Shown here one piece after another: positions 8,476-18,341 of a DNA stretch of 64,000 nucleotides. The notes beneath the pieces were generated by a model. It saw only the letters and a program-made list of their open reading frames with translations, did no database searches and had not been told where the DNA came from. The DNA comes from Streptomyces sp. NBC_01549. GTDB lineage: Bacteria; Actinomycetota; Actinomycetes; Streptomycetales; Streptomycetaceae. Within the stretch, counting starts at the first letter, position 1; every line of letters begins with the position of its first letter. The position numbers and the translations under genes are program-made. The DNA lies in assembly GCF_026339955.1 (NCBI RefSeq), contig NZ_JAPEPW010000003.1, positions 310,001 through 374,000 on the forward strand, written 5' to 3'.

Positions 8476-9825
8476 TCAAGGCCCCGGGCTTCCGGGCGGC
8501 GAGGCGGATGCTGCTCCGGTCGTGGCCGGATCAGCGCCCGCGGCGGCGGTGCGGGCGGCGAGGAGGGCGGCGGTGGGGTCGGCCGTGGCGGGGGCGCAGG
8601 GCCACCATGCGGTGTCGGCGCCGCGGCCTTCGCGGAGGTAGGGGTGCCAGCGGTTGTCGGGACCGAGGCGGATCTGGACGCCCTCGTCGTCGGCGGTGAG
8701 GCGGTTGCGCCAGGCACGCAGCCGCGGGGTGCCGCCGGTGTCTTCCGGGTTGTCCGTGTTGTCGGGCTCGGTGAGGGCGGTGCGCGCGGCGGCCATGGCG
8801 GCGGGGTCGGGGGTCAGGGGGGTGCGGGCGGTGGTGATGCCGGCGGGGCCGCCGTGGCGCAGGGCGCGGACCAGGCGGGCGAAGTCGAGCGGGGGCAGGC
8901 CGGTGGCCCGCACGAGCCGGTGGAACCAGTCCTCGCTGATGCCGCTCGCGGCGAGGTGTACGGCGTCGTCGAGCGGGGTGGCAGTGAGTGAGGCGGTGTG
9001 CCCGGCGGCGAGGCGGCGGGCCCGCTGAGCGGTGTCGCGGGTGAGCGCTTCGAGGTCGTCGAGGGTGAAGGGGGCGCCGGGCGGGGGCGTGGTGGTGAGG
9101 GGGGCGGGGGCCGTGTCGCCTTCGCCGGGCACACTCTCGGCGGTATGGGGGGCTGGCGGAGTGAAAGCCCCGTTCCACGAGGTGAACGCCTCGTGGGCGG
9201 GCACGCCCTGGTCGCGTGGCGCGTCGTCGCCGGTGGACGACATGGCGTCGGTGTGGGCCTGGCGGCGGGCACGCAGCGCGGCCAGGACGGCGTCCTTGGT
9301 GCGGCCGCGGAGGGTGAAGAGCCAGAAGGGGTCGTTGTCGAGATGGGCGGCGGTGGCGTAGCACAGGGCGGCGGCGTGCTTGCAGGGGTAGCCCCAGTCG
9401 GGGCAGGAGCACTCGGGATCGAGTTCAGCCGGCTCGGGCAGCAGGGGCACGCCGTCGGCCCGGGCGTCGTCGACGAGGTCAGCGGGCATCTCGCCGTCGA
9501 GGAGCGAGGCGGTGCGGCCGGCCCGGGCGGCGATGGAGTCGAGGAGGGCGTCCCACTGGGCGTCGGTGAGGACCCGCAGGCGCACCGCGGCGTCGTACGG
9601 CCAGGGGTTGCTGCCCTCGACCTCGGCGCGCAGCACGCCGGGGGCGACGGTGACCGGGCCGACCATGCCCTTGCGGGCGTAGGTGCGGCCGCGGGAGAGG
9701 CGGCCGGCGTCGAGGGTGGAGGCCTCCAGGGCGTCCACCCAGGCCTGCCCCCACCAGGTGGCGGCGAAGGCGCGGCTGCCGGTGCGGGGTGCCGTGCGGG
9801 AGGGAGCCCTGCGTGCGGGGGTCAT
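8476..9825 (-). CDS. SWIM zinc-finger domain protein
   Basis: This protein of about 449 residues has a conserved N-terminus (FAATWWGQAWVDALE, about 20-34; SRGRTYARKGMV, about 44-55) and a SWIM zinc finger CSCPDWGYPCKH (Cys139, Cys141, Cys148, His150). SWIM fingers bind DNA or protein partners and are common next to SNF2-type helicases in actinobacteria. The second half is proline- and alanine-rich with no recognised domain. Its ATG overlaps the helicase stop (ATGA at 9825-9822), so it is the last gene of the operon and probably works in a complex with the helicase. The cellular role of this pair is not established. Confidence 0.85.
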   Translation of the reverse strand: MTPARRAPSRTAPRTGSRAFAATWWGQAWVDALEASTLDAGRLSRGRTYARKGMVGPVTVAPGVLRAEVEGSNPWPYDAAVRLRVLTDAQWDALLDSIAARAGRTASLLDGEMPADLVDDARADGVPLLPEPAELDPECSCPDWGYPCKHAAALCYATAAHLDNDPFWLFTLRGRTKDAVLAALRARRQAHTDAMSSTGDDAPRDQGVPAHEAFTSWNGAFTPPAPHTAESVPGEGDTAPAPLTTTPPPGAPFTLDDLEALTRDTAQRARRLAAGHTASLTATPLDDAVHLAASGISEDWFHRLVRATGLPPLDFARLVRALRHGGPAGITTARTPLTPDPAAMAAARTALTEPDNTDNPEDTGGTPRLRAWRNRLTADDEGVQIRLGPDNRWHPYLREGRGADTAWWPCAPATADPTAALLAARTAAAGADPATTGAASASPPGSPGP

Positions 9826-12763
9826 ACCTCGAACTCCTTGGAGAGTGCGACGAGTTCGGCGAGGTCGGCGTCGGAGAGCTCGGTCAGGGCGGCCTCGCCG
9901 GAGACGATGACCTGGTCGGCGAGGGCACGCTTGGCGCCGAGCAGGCGGGCGACCTTGTCCTCGACGGTGCCCTGGGTGGTGAGCCGGTGGACCTGGACGG
10001 GCCGACCCTGGCCGATGCGGTAGGCGCGGTCGGTGGCCTGGTCCTCGACGGCGGGGTTCCACCACCGGTCGTAGTGGATGACATGGGTGGCTCGGGTGAG
10101 GTTGAGGCCGGTGCCGGCGGCCTTCAGGGAGAGCAGGAAGACGGGGAACTCGCCCCGCTGGAAAGCGGCGACCATCTCCTCGCGCCGCGGCACGGGCGTG
10201 GCGCCGTGCAGGTAGCGGGCGCGGACGCCGCGATCGGCGAAGTGCCGCTCCAGCAGCCGGCCCATCTGCGTGTACTGGGTGAAGACCAGGGCGCCCTCGT
10301 CTTCGGCGACCACCGTGTCGAGCAGTTCGTCGAGGAGTTCCAGCTTGCCGGAGCGGCCGGGCAGCGGGCCGGTCTCGCGCAGGTAGTGCGCGGGGTGGTT
10401 GCAGACCTGCTTGAGCGCGGTGAGGAGTTTGAGGACCAGTCCGCGGCGCGCGATGCCGTCCGCTTTCTCGATGCGGGCCATGGTCTCGCGGACCTGCGCC
10501 TGGTACAGGGCGGCCTGCTCGGGAGTGAGGGCGACCGGATGGTCGGTCTCGGTCTTGGGCGGTAGTTCGGGGGCGATGCCGGGGTCGGACTTGCGGCGGC
10601 GCAGCAGGAACGGGCGGGTGAGACGGGCGAGTTGCCCGGCGGCCTGCCGCGCCCGGTCGGCGGCCTCCTCGTCGCCGTCGGCGCCGAGGACACCGCGTTC
10701 GATGGGTTTCGCGAAGCGGTCGCGGAAGACGGACAGCGGTCCGAGCAGGCCGGGGGTGGTCCAGTCGAGCAGGGCCCACAGCTCGGAGAGGTTGTTCTCC
10801 ACCGGGGTGCCGGTGAGGGCGACGCGGGCACGGGCGGGCAGGGCGCGCAGCTCGCGGGCGGTCGTGCCGTAGGGGTTCTTGACGTGCTGGGCCTCGTCGG
10901 CGGCCACGAGCGACCACTTGACGCCGGCGAGCCGCTCCCGGTCGCGGCGCAGCACCCCGTAGGTGACCAGGACGAGTTCGTCTCCGGCGAGATGGTCGAG
11001 GGTGCGCTCGCCGCCGTGGTAGCGGCGCACCGGTACGGCCGGGGTGAAGCGGGCCGCCTCGCGCTGCCAGTTGCCGAGCAGCGAGGCCGGGCACACCACG
11101 AGGGTGGGTCCCGCGGTGTCGGGCTGTTCCTGGCGGTGCAGGTGGAGGGCGAGCAGGGTGATCGTCTTGCCGAGGCCCATGTCGTCGGCAAGGATCCCGC
11201 CGAGGGTGAGGCGGGTCATGTCCGCCAGCCAGGCCAGGCCGCGCTGCTGGTAGCCGCGCAGGGTGGCCCTCAGTCCCTCCGGTACGCCTACGGGGGCACG
11301 GCTTTCGGGGTCGCGCAGCTGGGCGACAAGGTCGGCGAAGGCGCCCGCCGCCTCCACCGCGACGCGCTCGCCGTCCTCCGCCCACTCCATCTCCCCGGTC
11401 AGCACCGCCTGGAGCGCCTCCAGCGGGGCGAGCGCGCCGGTGCGCCGCCGCCTGAGGCGGGCCACCAGCTTCGGGTCGGCGACCACCCACTGCTCGCGCA
11501 GCCGGACCAACGGGCGGCGGGACTCGGCGAGGAGCTCGAGTTCGGCCTCGGTGAGTTTCTCGCCGCCGAGCGCGACATTCCAGGAGAAGTCCAGCAGGGC
11601 ATCGCGGCCCAGCAGGGTGCCCACGGTCGCACCGGGCGCGGTGGCCGCTCCGACCTCCCCCCGCGCCTGAAGGTCCTTGACCAGCTCCCGCGGCCAGTGC
11701 ACGCGCACACCCGCCGTGCGCAGCGCGTCGGTGGCGTCCCCCAGCAGCTCCATGGCCTCCTCGTCGTCGAGCCCCAGCGCGCTCGGGGCGGCCTCGGCGA
11801 GCAGCCGGGTCAGCGGCTGCCAGGCGCGGGCGGCGCGGCGCAGCGCGAGCGGCACCTCGGCCTCGGCGTGCGGGCCGAGCAGGCGCTGCGCGCGAACCGG
11901 GTCCGCCCACAACTCGGCCGCGTCCAGGACCAGCGACGGGTCGGCCGCGGTACGCAGCTGCAGCACGGCCCGGAAGTCGCGGCGCCGCCCGGCCAGGGCT
12001 CCACCCTCAGCTCCACGCTCACCTGCGCGGCCCGCTCGGCCGCGGCTTCGGCCGCCCACTGGGCGAGCTTCGGGTGCAGGGCACTGGCGCGGTCGGCGTA
12101 CGGGTTGCCGGGCACCGCATGCCCGGCCGCCGGGGTGCGCGACAGGGTGTCGGCGAGCGCGTCGCAGAATTCCCGCACCAGGGCGGCCGGTTCGACGATG
12201 CGCGGTGTCCTGTCGCCGCTCGGGGGCGCAGGCAGGTTGTGGGCGTACGGCGGCAGGGCGGCGGCCAGCGCGTCCAGGTCCCGCTTGCCGCGCGCGCCGG
12301 GCGGCCCGAACCGCCAGGTGGTGTACGTGTCGGAGGTCAGCGCCGGATACAGGCGCCCCTCGCCGAGCAGTTCCAGCGCGCGGCGAGCGACGGCAGCCCA
12401 CGCGGCGAGCGACGGATGGACGCCGGAGGCGGGCAGATCGAGCAGGAGGGCGAGCGCGTTGCCGGGGCTGAGCGCCCACCCCTCCACGGTGCGGGTGCGC
12501 ACCCCGCGGCCGTGCGGCAGGACCAGCGCGAGCCGGACCCGTTCCACCGTCCCCGGCGCGGCGACCTGTGCGGGCACGCGGCCGACGGTCGCGGAGGGCC
12601 GGTAGAACACCAGGCGGCCGAGCCGGGCCGGCTGCCCCGCCTCGGCGGGGGCGAACACGGCGGCCCAGCCGCCGTCGGCGAGGTGCTCGCGCGCCCAGGC
12701 GGCGCCGGCGGGATCCGCGAGCGGCGCGGCCTCGTCGGTGATCTCCCTCACGAGCAGGCTCAC
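9822..12763 (-). pseudogene. SNF2/DEAD-box ATP-dependent helicase, single frameshift
   Basis: The gene encodes an SNF2-family helicase of about 980 residues. Visible motifs are DMGLGKT (motif I), DEAQH (motif II), LTGTPVENNLSELW (motif III), VFTQYTQMG, and AAGTGLNLTRA with DRWWNPAVEDQATDRAYRIGQ (motifs V-VI). The N-terminal third is in one frame and the helicase core in another. The switch lies at about 11983-11995, in the GC-rich run coding WPGG, where one base appears to be missing. Everything else is intact, so a sequencing error or a very recent mutation are both possible. The GTG at 12763 overlaps the stop of the upstream gene (GTGA). The expected role is ATP-driven translocation on double-stranded DNA with the SWIM protein downstream. 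Confidence 0.85.
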
Positions 12764-14649
12764 TTGGCGCTCCCCGCCTTGAACGCGGCCTTCCGCAGCC
12801 GCTTGGCCAGGGCCTGGTCGACCGGCTTGACGGCGTCGGCCAGCGCGCCGAGCACCTCGCCGGCGTGCGGGTGGCCGGCCCGCCACAGGTCGTCGGCCCG
12901 CTCCGCCACCTGGCCGAGTGGGCGCGGCCCGTCCTCGGGGCCCGTCAACAACCTTTCACGCAACGCCTGTTCCCCCCGACGGGCAATCGGCAGCGCGCCG
13001 TCCACCAGCATCCACTCCAGGCCCCACGCCGCCTCGCCCTCAGCGGGCTCCCCGATCCGGCGCAGCATCGAGGCCGCCGCGTGCGAGCAACCGGTGACCG
13101 TGGAGACGGCCGCCTTGTGCAGGACCTGCTGCGCCCGCCCGGCAGTGTCCGTCTCCAGCACGGCGGCCAGCACCCGCGGAGCCTCCAGGCGGCGCAGCGC
13201 GTCGGCCGGCTCCGTACCGACGCAGGCGTCCACCACCTGCACGGCGGCGTCCGCCGCGGAGCGTGCCGCGAGCCAGTCCGCCACCTCCTTGGCCGCGTCC
13301 GTCTCGGAGGCGTAGGAGGGGAGCGAGGCCAGCAGCTCGCGCGCGTCGGCCTCGGCGAGCGAGCCGATCACCGGCGCCGGGATGCCCACGCGCACCAGCA
13401 GCGTGTGCAGGCCGGAGCGGCCCAGTGGGGTGAGCCGGAAGCGGCCGGCCGGCAGCGGGTCAGGCCCGCCGCCGCCGAGGAGCAGGGTGAGGGCGCTGCC
13501 CTCCCCGGTCTCGCCGCCTTCCCGCTCGGCGGCGCCGAACAGCTCCAGTACCCCCGCGGTCTCTTCGTACTGCTCGGCCAGGAGCGCCGACACGAGCATC
13601 CGGGCCGGACCCTCGGGCAACCCCTCCAGACCGTCGGTGAAGCCGGCGACGTCCAGCCACTCTCCCTCCGGCAGCCCGTACGCCGTGAGCAGCATCAAGA
13701 ACACCAGCGGCGGGACCTCGTCGGCCAGTGCCCACAGCTGCGGCAGCCCGCCCAGCGGCCCGGCCGGCAGGGGGAGAGCGACGGAGAGCTCGGCCGCCGC
13801 GCCCGCCACGGCGCCCTGCCACGCGGTCAGCAGCGCCGCGTCGTCGTCCTCGTCGGGCAGGTCGGCGCCGGCGCGTGCGCGAGCGCCGTCCACCTCGACG
13901 AAGCCGCAGTTCAATGCCCATTCCCAGGGCAGGTCCAACACCTCCATGTCGCCGGCGCTGCGGATCTTCGCCAGCCGCGCGGCCCGCACCTCGGCATCGC
14001 CCCACTCCTCGGGGTCGATGCGCCAGAGCTCGGCCTCCTCCACGGCCTGCCGGGCGAGCTTCGGCCGCAGCAGCCCCTTCGGGGTCAGCTCCCGCCCGCC
14101 CGTCTCCCGCGACCGCCCTTCCGCGGAAGCCGTTCGGGCCCCTTGCCCTCCGCCGCACCAGTGCCCGAGCCGTACCGCCGCCATGAAGGCGGGCACCGCG
14201 CGGGCCAGCTCCGCCTCGCCGGGCAGCCGGACGGCGGGCAACCGGACGTCCGCGACGCCGAGGAGGTCGGACAGCGCCCCCTCCTCGTCCTCCCGGCCGA
14301 CCGCGTCCTCCCGGTCGGCGTCGGCGGGCTGGCCCGCGCCGCCGGTCAGGGGATGCAGTTCGCCGCACCCGCAGCGGTACATGCCCACTGGTACGCCGCG
14401 CCGCGTGCCCGGCACCCGCCGCAGCCGGACCCCGGCCAGCGCCCGGGTGACCTCGGCGGGGTCGAAGGCGGCCGGGTCGAAGCCCTCCTCGTACAGGCCG
14501 GCCAGCACCTCGTCGCGCAGGCCGTCGTACTCGACCCAGTCCTCGCCCCCGTCCTGGACGACCACGGGGCGCGGGCGTTCCCCGTCCTCGTATCGCTGGA
14601 GCAGTTCGGCCAGTCCCCACACGCCGCCGAGGTCCTCGGCGGCGGGCAT
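12760..14649 (-). CDS. Large unknown protein, first gene of SNF2/SWIM operon
   Basis: This protein of about 629 residues is acidic and rich in Glu, Ala and Leu, with tryptophan-containing repeats but no motif I can name. A short cysteine pair (YRCGCGELH, about 80-90) could bind a metal. It is transcribed ahead of the helicase and overlaps its start by four bases, so it probably belongs to the same complex. The ATG at 14649 is uncertain: the frame stays open upstream into the antisense of an IS30 fragment that begins near 14718. The true 5' end may therefore have been removed by that insertion, and the native promoter may be gone. Function unknown. Confidence 0.65.
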   Translation of the reverse strand: MPAAEDLGGVWGLAELLQRYEDGERPRPVVVQDGGEDWVEYDGLRDEVLAGLYEEGFDPAAFDPAEVTRALAGVRLRRVPGTRRGVPVGMYRCGCGELHPLTGGAGQPADADREDAVGREDEEGALSDLLGVADVRLPAVRLPGEAELARAVPAFMAAVRLGHWCGGGQGARTASAEGRSRETGGRELTPKGLLRPKLARQAVEEAELWRIDPEEWGDAEVRAARLAKIRSAGDMEVLDLPWEWALNCGFVEVDGARARAGADLPDEDDDAALLTAWQGAVAGAAAELSVALPLPAGPLGGLPQLWALADEVPPLVFLMLLTAYGLPEGEWLDVAGFTDGLEGLPEGPARMLVSALLAEQYEETAGVLELFGAAEREGGETGEGSALTLLLGGGGPDPLPAGRFRLTPLGRSGLHTLLVRVGIPAPVIGSLAEADARELLASLPSYASETDAAKEVADWLAARSAADAAVQVVDACVGTEPADALRRLEAPRVLAAVLETDTAGRAQQVLHKAAVSTVTGCSHAAASMLRRIGEPAEGEAAWGLEWMLVDGALPIARRGEQALRERLLTGPEDGPRPLGQVAERADDLWRAGHPHAGEVLGALADAVKPVDQALAKRLRKAAFKAGSAK

Positions 14650-14717
14650 GGCCCGGCGTCCACCCGTGCACACCGCGCGCTTCCCCTCGCCCTCCTGGGC
14701 GGGGCGCACCTCTTCCA

Positions 14718-14851
14718 CCGCGATCCGGCTCAACGCCGTCGCTCTCGCGCTCAACAGCCGCCCCCGCAAGACCCTCGCCTGGAAGACGCCCGGCGAGGCA
14801 TTGAGCGAGCAGCTACGCTTGTTGACAGACAGTGTTGCAACGACTCCTTGA
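14718..14851 (+). mobile_element. IS30-family transposase C-terminal fragment
   Basis: The plus strand reads NAVALALNSRPRKTLAWKTP and then SEQLRLLTDSVATTP before a stop at 14851. This is the characteristic C-terminal end of IS30-family transposases (LNxRPRKTLxWxTPxE). The rest of the element is missing. It is joined on the right to an IS3 fragment, and on the left it abuts the 5' end of the minus-strand operon. Confidence 0.75.
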
Positions 14852-14852
14852 A

Positions 14853-15198
14853 CCTGAGGAATACACCTCCGAGGCGTTCCAGCAGCTGTGCGGCCGCTGG
14901 GGCGTGGTGCAGTCGATGGGCCGCGTCGGGTCGGCGCTGGACAACGCCGCCGCGGAATCGTTCCACTCGGTCCTCAAGGTCGAGTACATCCACCGGCACA
15001 CCTTCGCCACCCGCGCCGAGGCCCGGCTGAAGACCGCCACGTGGATCGCGGACTTCTACAACACGAAACGTCGTCACAGCGCGGCCGGCGGGAACCCGCC
15101 CGTCGAGTTCGAACGGATCATCCAGGAAGCGCGAGCCCGGACCGATCAGGAAGGCCGGGCCGCATAACCAACGTCTCTACGCAACCAGGGGATTGACA
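14853..15198 (+). mobile_element. IS3-family OrfB C-terminal fragment with right end
   Basis: The reading frame ending at 15167 encodes about 100 residues of an IS3 OrfB integrase domain: EYTSEAFQQLCGRWGVVQSMG, VGSALDNAAAESFHS (with the catalytic Asp region), FYNTKRRHSAAGGNPPVEFE. The N-terminal half and OrfA are missing, so it cannot be active. The likely right terminal repeat lies at 15168-15198. Its reverse complement (TGTCAATCCCCTGG...) matches 24 of 31 bases of the left end found at 40456. The last 122 bp are identical to 56252-56373. Confidence 0.82.
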
Positions 15199-15430
15199 CT
15201 CGGCCGTGCAAACCTGGTCAGCAGTGCGGCAAGCTCCACGCGTGACCTGAGCTCCCGCTTCTGGAAAACGTGGCGCAGGTGGTGATCCACCGTGTGGGGC
15301 GACAGGAAGAGCAGCGCCGCAGCCCAGTGGAGTCGGCCGCCGAGGTGGACGTGCGGGTCGTCCTCCACCCTGGTCAGAAGATGCTTCGTTCGCATGGCTG
15401 GCATCTCGCCACCAGGCAAAGTAGGCACGG
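15177..15430 (-). pseudogene. LuxR-family regulator fragment cut by IS3 end
   Basis: The minus strand encodes LFLSPHTVDHHLRHVFQK followed by LRSRVELAALLTRFAR, the recognition-helix half of a LuxR-type helix-turn-helix. The preceding residues are degenerate and there is no receiver or ligand domain. The last codons and the stop come from the IS3 terminal repeat, showing that the element inserted into, or recombined with, the 3' end of the gene. Confidence 0.6.
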
Positions 15431-15639
15431 TCCCCCCACAGGATTCAACCGATCAGTTATCTGTGCACTGTGAGCCGTGTCAGGTCGCCTCTACTGCGGT
15501 GGCTCCTGATCAACTCTTGTGTGCTTTCCTCCGGCGTTCCGGGCCGTTCGGGGAAGGCTGCGTGCTGTCGAGTGACGGTAAGCGGGTCGGAGTGTGCAAA
15601 GCGTGCCAAGAAGGTGAACACCCCCCTCGGCTGAGCGTT

Positions 15640-15900
15640 CACTCCTGCGGCAGCGTGAACAGCCGGTAGGGGGCGACCGTCTCGAACCCCACGCGCCGGT
15701 ACACCGACGCGCCCGCCGTGCCGGCCTGCAGGGTCACCACGTGCAGGCCACGGTCGCGACCCGCCTCGACGCTGCCACCGTGAGACTCGCCCCGATGCCC
15801 TGGCGGCGCCGTCCCCGGGTGCTGCTGACCTCGTGGGGTGACCCAAGGCTGCGGAGAAGGCGGACAGGCCCCGTCCGCCTCGTCAGTACCCCTCCACGGC
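15640..15900 (-). pseudogene. GNAT acetyltransferase remnant
   Basis: The minus strand ends with RDRGLHVVTLQAGTAGASVY and RRVGFETVAPYRLFTLPQE, a typical GNAT C-terminus. The motif-A part (RGRRRQGIGASLTVAA) is in a different frame, so at least one frameshift is present and no start is visible. It is a decayed N-acetyltransferase gene. The 15431-15639 stretch to its left holds nothing I can name. Confidence 0.5.
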
Positions 15901-16058
15901 CGGGTGGTCCGCCGGCAGGCTTCGTGCTGTTCGCCGTGGCCCCTGAGTACCGGCGTCGCCGTCATGGCAGTACGGCGACCGCGGCGGACCGGCGGAGTGC
16001 GGCTGCTGAGCCCCGCGTACGTGTGCTCTCGGCCGCGGAGGGACGCCTCGGTGTCGAG

Positions 16059-18341
16059 TCATGTGACGTCGGGGCGCCGGAGCTTGTCGCGTACGTGCTC
16101 GGCATCGGGGTGCGCAATGGTCACAAGGATCTCCAGTGTCTGCTGCCAGGCGCCCGCCGCCCGCTCCTGGCAGCCGTCGGCCTCCCACGCGTCACCGATG
16201 TGGACGAGAGTGTCCGCTTCCAGGTAGTCGTCGTGGATCTCGCGGTATGCCGTCACGCGTGTTCGTAGCAGGTGAGGGCCTGCTGATACTGGCCGAGGTG
16301 GTGGTGGGCGTAGCCGAGGCTGTCCCAGGCGGCGGCCTCCCCGTTGCGGTCGCCGAGTTGCTGGTTCATGGTGATCGCCCGTTGGCAGTCGGCCAGGGCT
16401 TCCTCGTACGCGCCGAGCAGAATGTGGGTCCAGCCGACCTCGTTGCAGATGCCTGCCTGTCCGCTGCGATGACCGGCCGCCTCGTACAGCGAGTGCGCCT
16501 CGCGGTAGTGGTCGAGTGCCTCGTGGTGATGGCCTTGGCGGTTGGCCTGGAAGGCCAGGTAGCGGTGGACGCGCCCCTGGCCGGGCAAGTCGCCGATGGC
16601 GGCGAACAGTTCCAGCGCGGTGGACAGGTGCTCGCGTGCCTCGGCGGGGCGCTCCAGACGCCCGTTCACGAAGCCCAGGGCCCGGTGCGCGTGAGCGCGT
16701 CCCGAGAGGTCGCCCAGTCCCTCGGCCGCATGCAACGCCGCGGCCTGAACGACTAGTTGGTCCTGCCACCGGCCGTGCCGGTCGAGGAAGAGTTCCAGTG
16801 TCGCGGCAAGCTGCCAGCAGTGGGCGCCCAAGCCGGATCGCGCCGCCTCCTGCACGGCTGCGAGGAGGACCGGACGCTCGGCGTCCAGCCAATTTGCCGC
16901 CTTCTCCTGGCTGTTGAACGCTACCGGACTGGCCCCGGCGGCGACCTGCGGTGACAGGGTGAGACGCTCCCGGTGGGGTGCGAGCAGGCTGTCGGCCCGG
17001 TGAGCGGTGTGCAGGAGGTGGTCGAGCAACCGGTGCCGTACGGCGTCCCGCTCTTCGGGGGTGTCGTGTGATTCCGCCAGGTCCCCGGCGTAGATCCGCA
17101 GCAGTTCGTGTGAACCGAAGCGGCCCGGGGACCGCTGGGTGAGCAGATGCGCGCCGACCAGTTCGGCGAGCAGAGGGCGTATGTCTTTGAGAGGCAGGCC
17201 CAGCAAAACCGCCGCGGTCGCGGTGGACACGTCGGGGCCGGGATGGAGCGCCAGGAGGCGGAACAGTCTCGCCGCACCTGGTGTGAGAGCGTCGTAGGAC
17301 CACGAGAACGCCGTGCGGGGGTCGGTGGCGGGATCATCGTGAGTGAAGCCGGCGAGGCTGCCACGGGTCTCGCGCAGGTCCTCGGCAATGGACGAGAGGC
17401 TCCAGCCAGGATGCACCGCTGTACGGGCACTGACGATGGCCAGTGTCAACGGCAGGGAGCCGCACAGCGCGACGATCTCGTCAGCGCCCGCCTGCTCCTC
17501 GGCGACCCGCTTCGTGCCGAGTCGCCTTATGAGGAACTCCCCGGACTCCGCGGCCGTCAGGAGGTCGAGCGAGAGGGGATGGGCGCCGTCCACGACGACC
17601 AGTCCGTGCAGGTGGTTGCGGCTCGTGACGACGATCAGGCATCCGGCGGAGCCCGGCAGGAGCGGGCGGACCTGTTCCGTGTCGCGCGCATTGTCCAGCA
17701 GCACCAGGACGCGGCGGCCGGCCAGCAGACTCCGGTAGAGGGCGGCCTGGGCGTCAAGGCCGGCCGGTACGCGGTGCGCGGGGACACCCAGGACGTCGAG
17801 AAAGCCGCGGATCACCTCCGCGGGATCCGCGATCGAACCCGACGGGTCGAAGCCGCGCAGGTCGGCATACAGCTGGCCGTCGGGAAAGCGGTCCGCGATC
17901 TGGTGGGCCCAGTGCACCGCCAGGCTGGTCTTGCCGACGCCCGCCATGCCGCCGATCGCGCTGATCACCACGGCGTTCGGCCGATCGTCCGACGGCGACA
18001 AGAGGGTGTGCACCCGGCCCAGTTCGGCGCGGCGGCCGATGAACATACGCACGTCGGGCGGGAGTTGTGCGGGCCGGACCCATGTCATGCCGTCTGGCGA
18101 ACCCGTCCTCTCGGTGGAGATCTCCGGCACCGAGGCCCCGCCGTACGGCAGTTGGGGGGCGTTGTTCTCGGCGAGCACCGCTCCCGGTCCCCGACCGGCC
18201 CGGCGGTGTGGAGGCGGCGCTGCGCGGCAACTGCTGCTCGGCGGCCAGGAGTTCCGGGCCCGGGTCCAGACCCAGCTCATCGACGAGTCGCGTACTGACG
18301 TCCCGGTAGACGTTCCGTGCCTCGGCCCGGTGTCCGGTCAC
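16059..18341 (-). pseudogene. AfsR/SARP-type regulator lacking its DNA-binding end, frameshifted
   Basis: This is the C-terminal three-quarters of an AfsR-like regulator. The last residues of the BTAD domain (VYRDVSTRLVDELGLDPGPE) are followed by an NB-ARC NTPase with P-loop GGMAGVGKTSLA, LLDNAR and VTSRN, then TPR repeats. The N-terminal OmpR-like DNA-binding domain is absent: the gene is fused at about 18340 to the truncated IS110 transposase upstream. Two frame changes are visible, one in the linker after the BTAD segment (about 18170-18200) and one near 16253, where a missing base moves the last TPR (VTAYREIHDDYLEA) out of frame. It is similar to the plus-strand regulator at 19551. Not expected to be functional. 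Confidence 0.8.
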
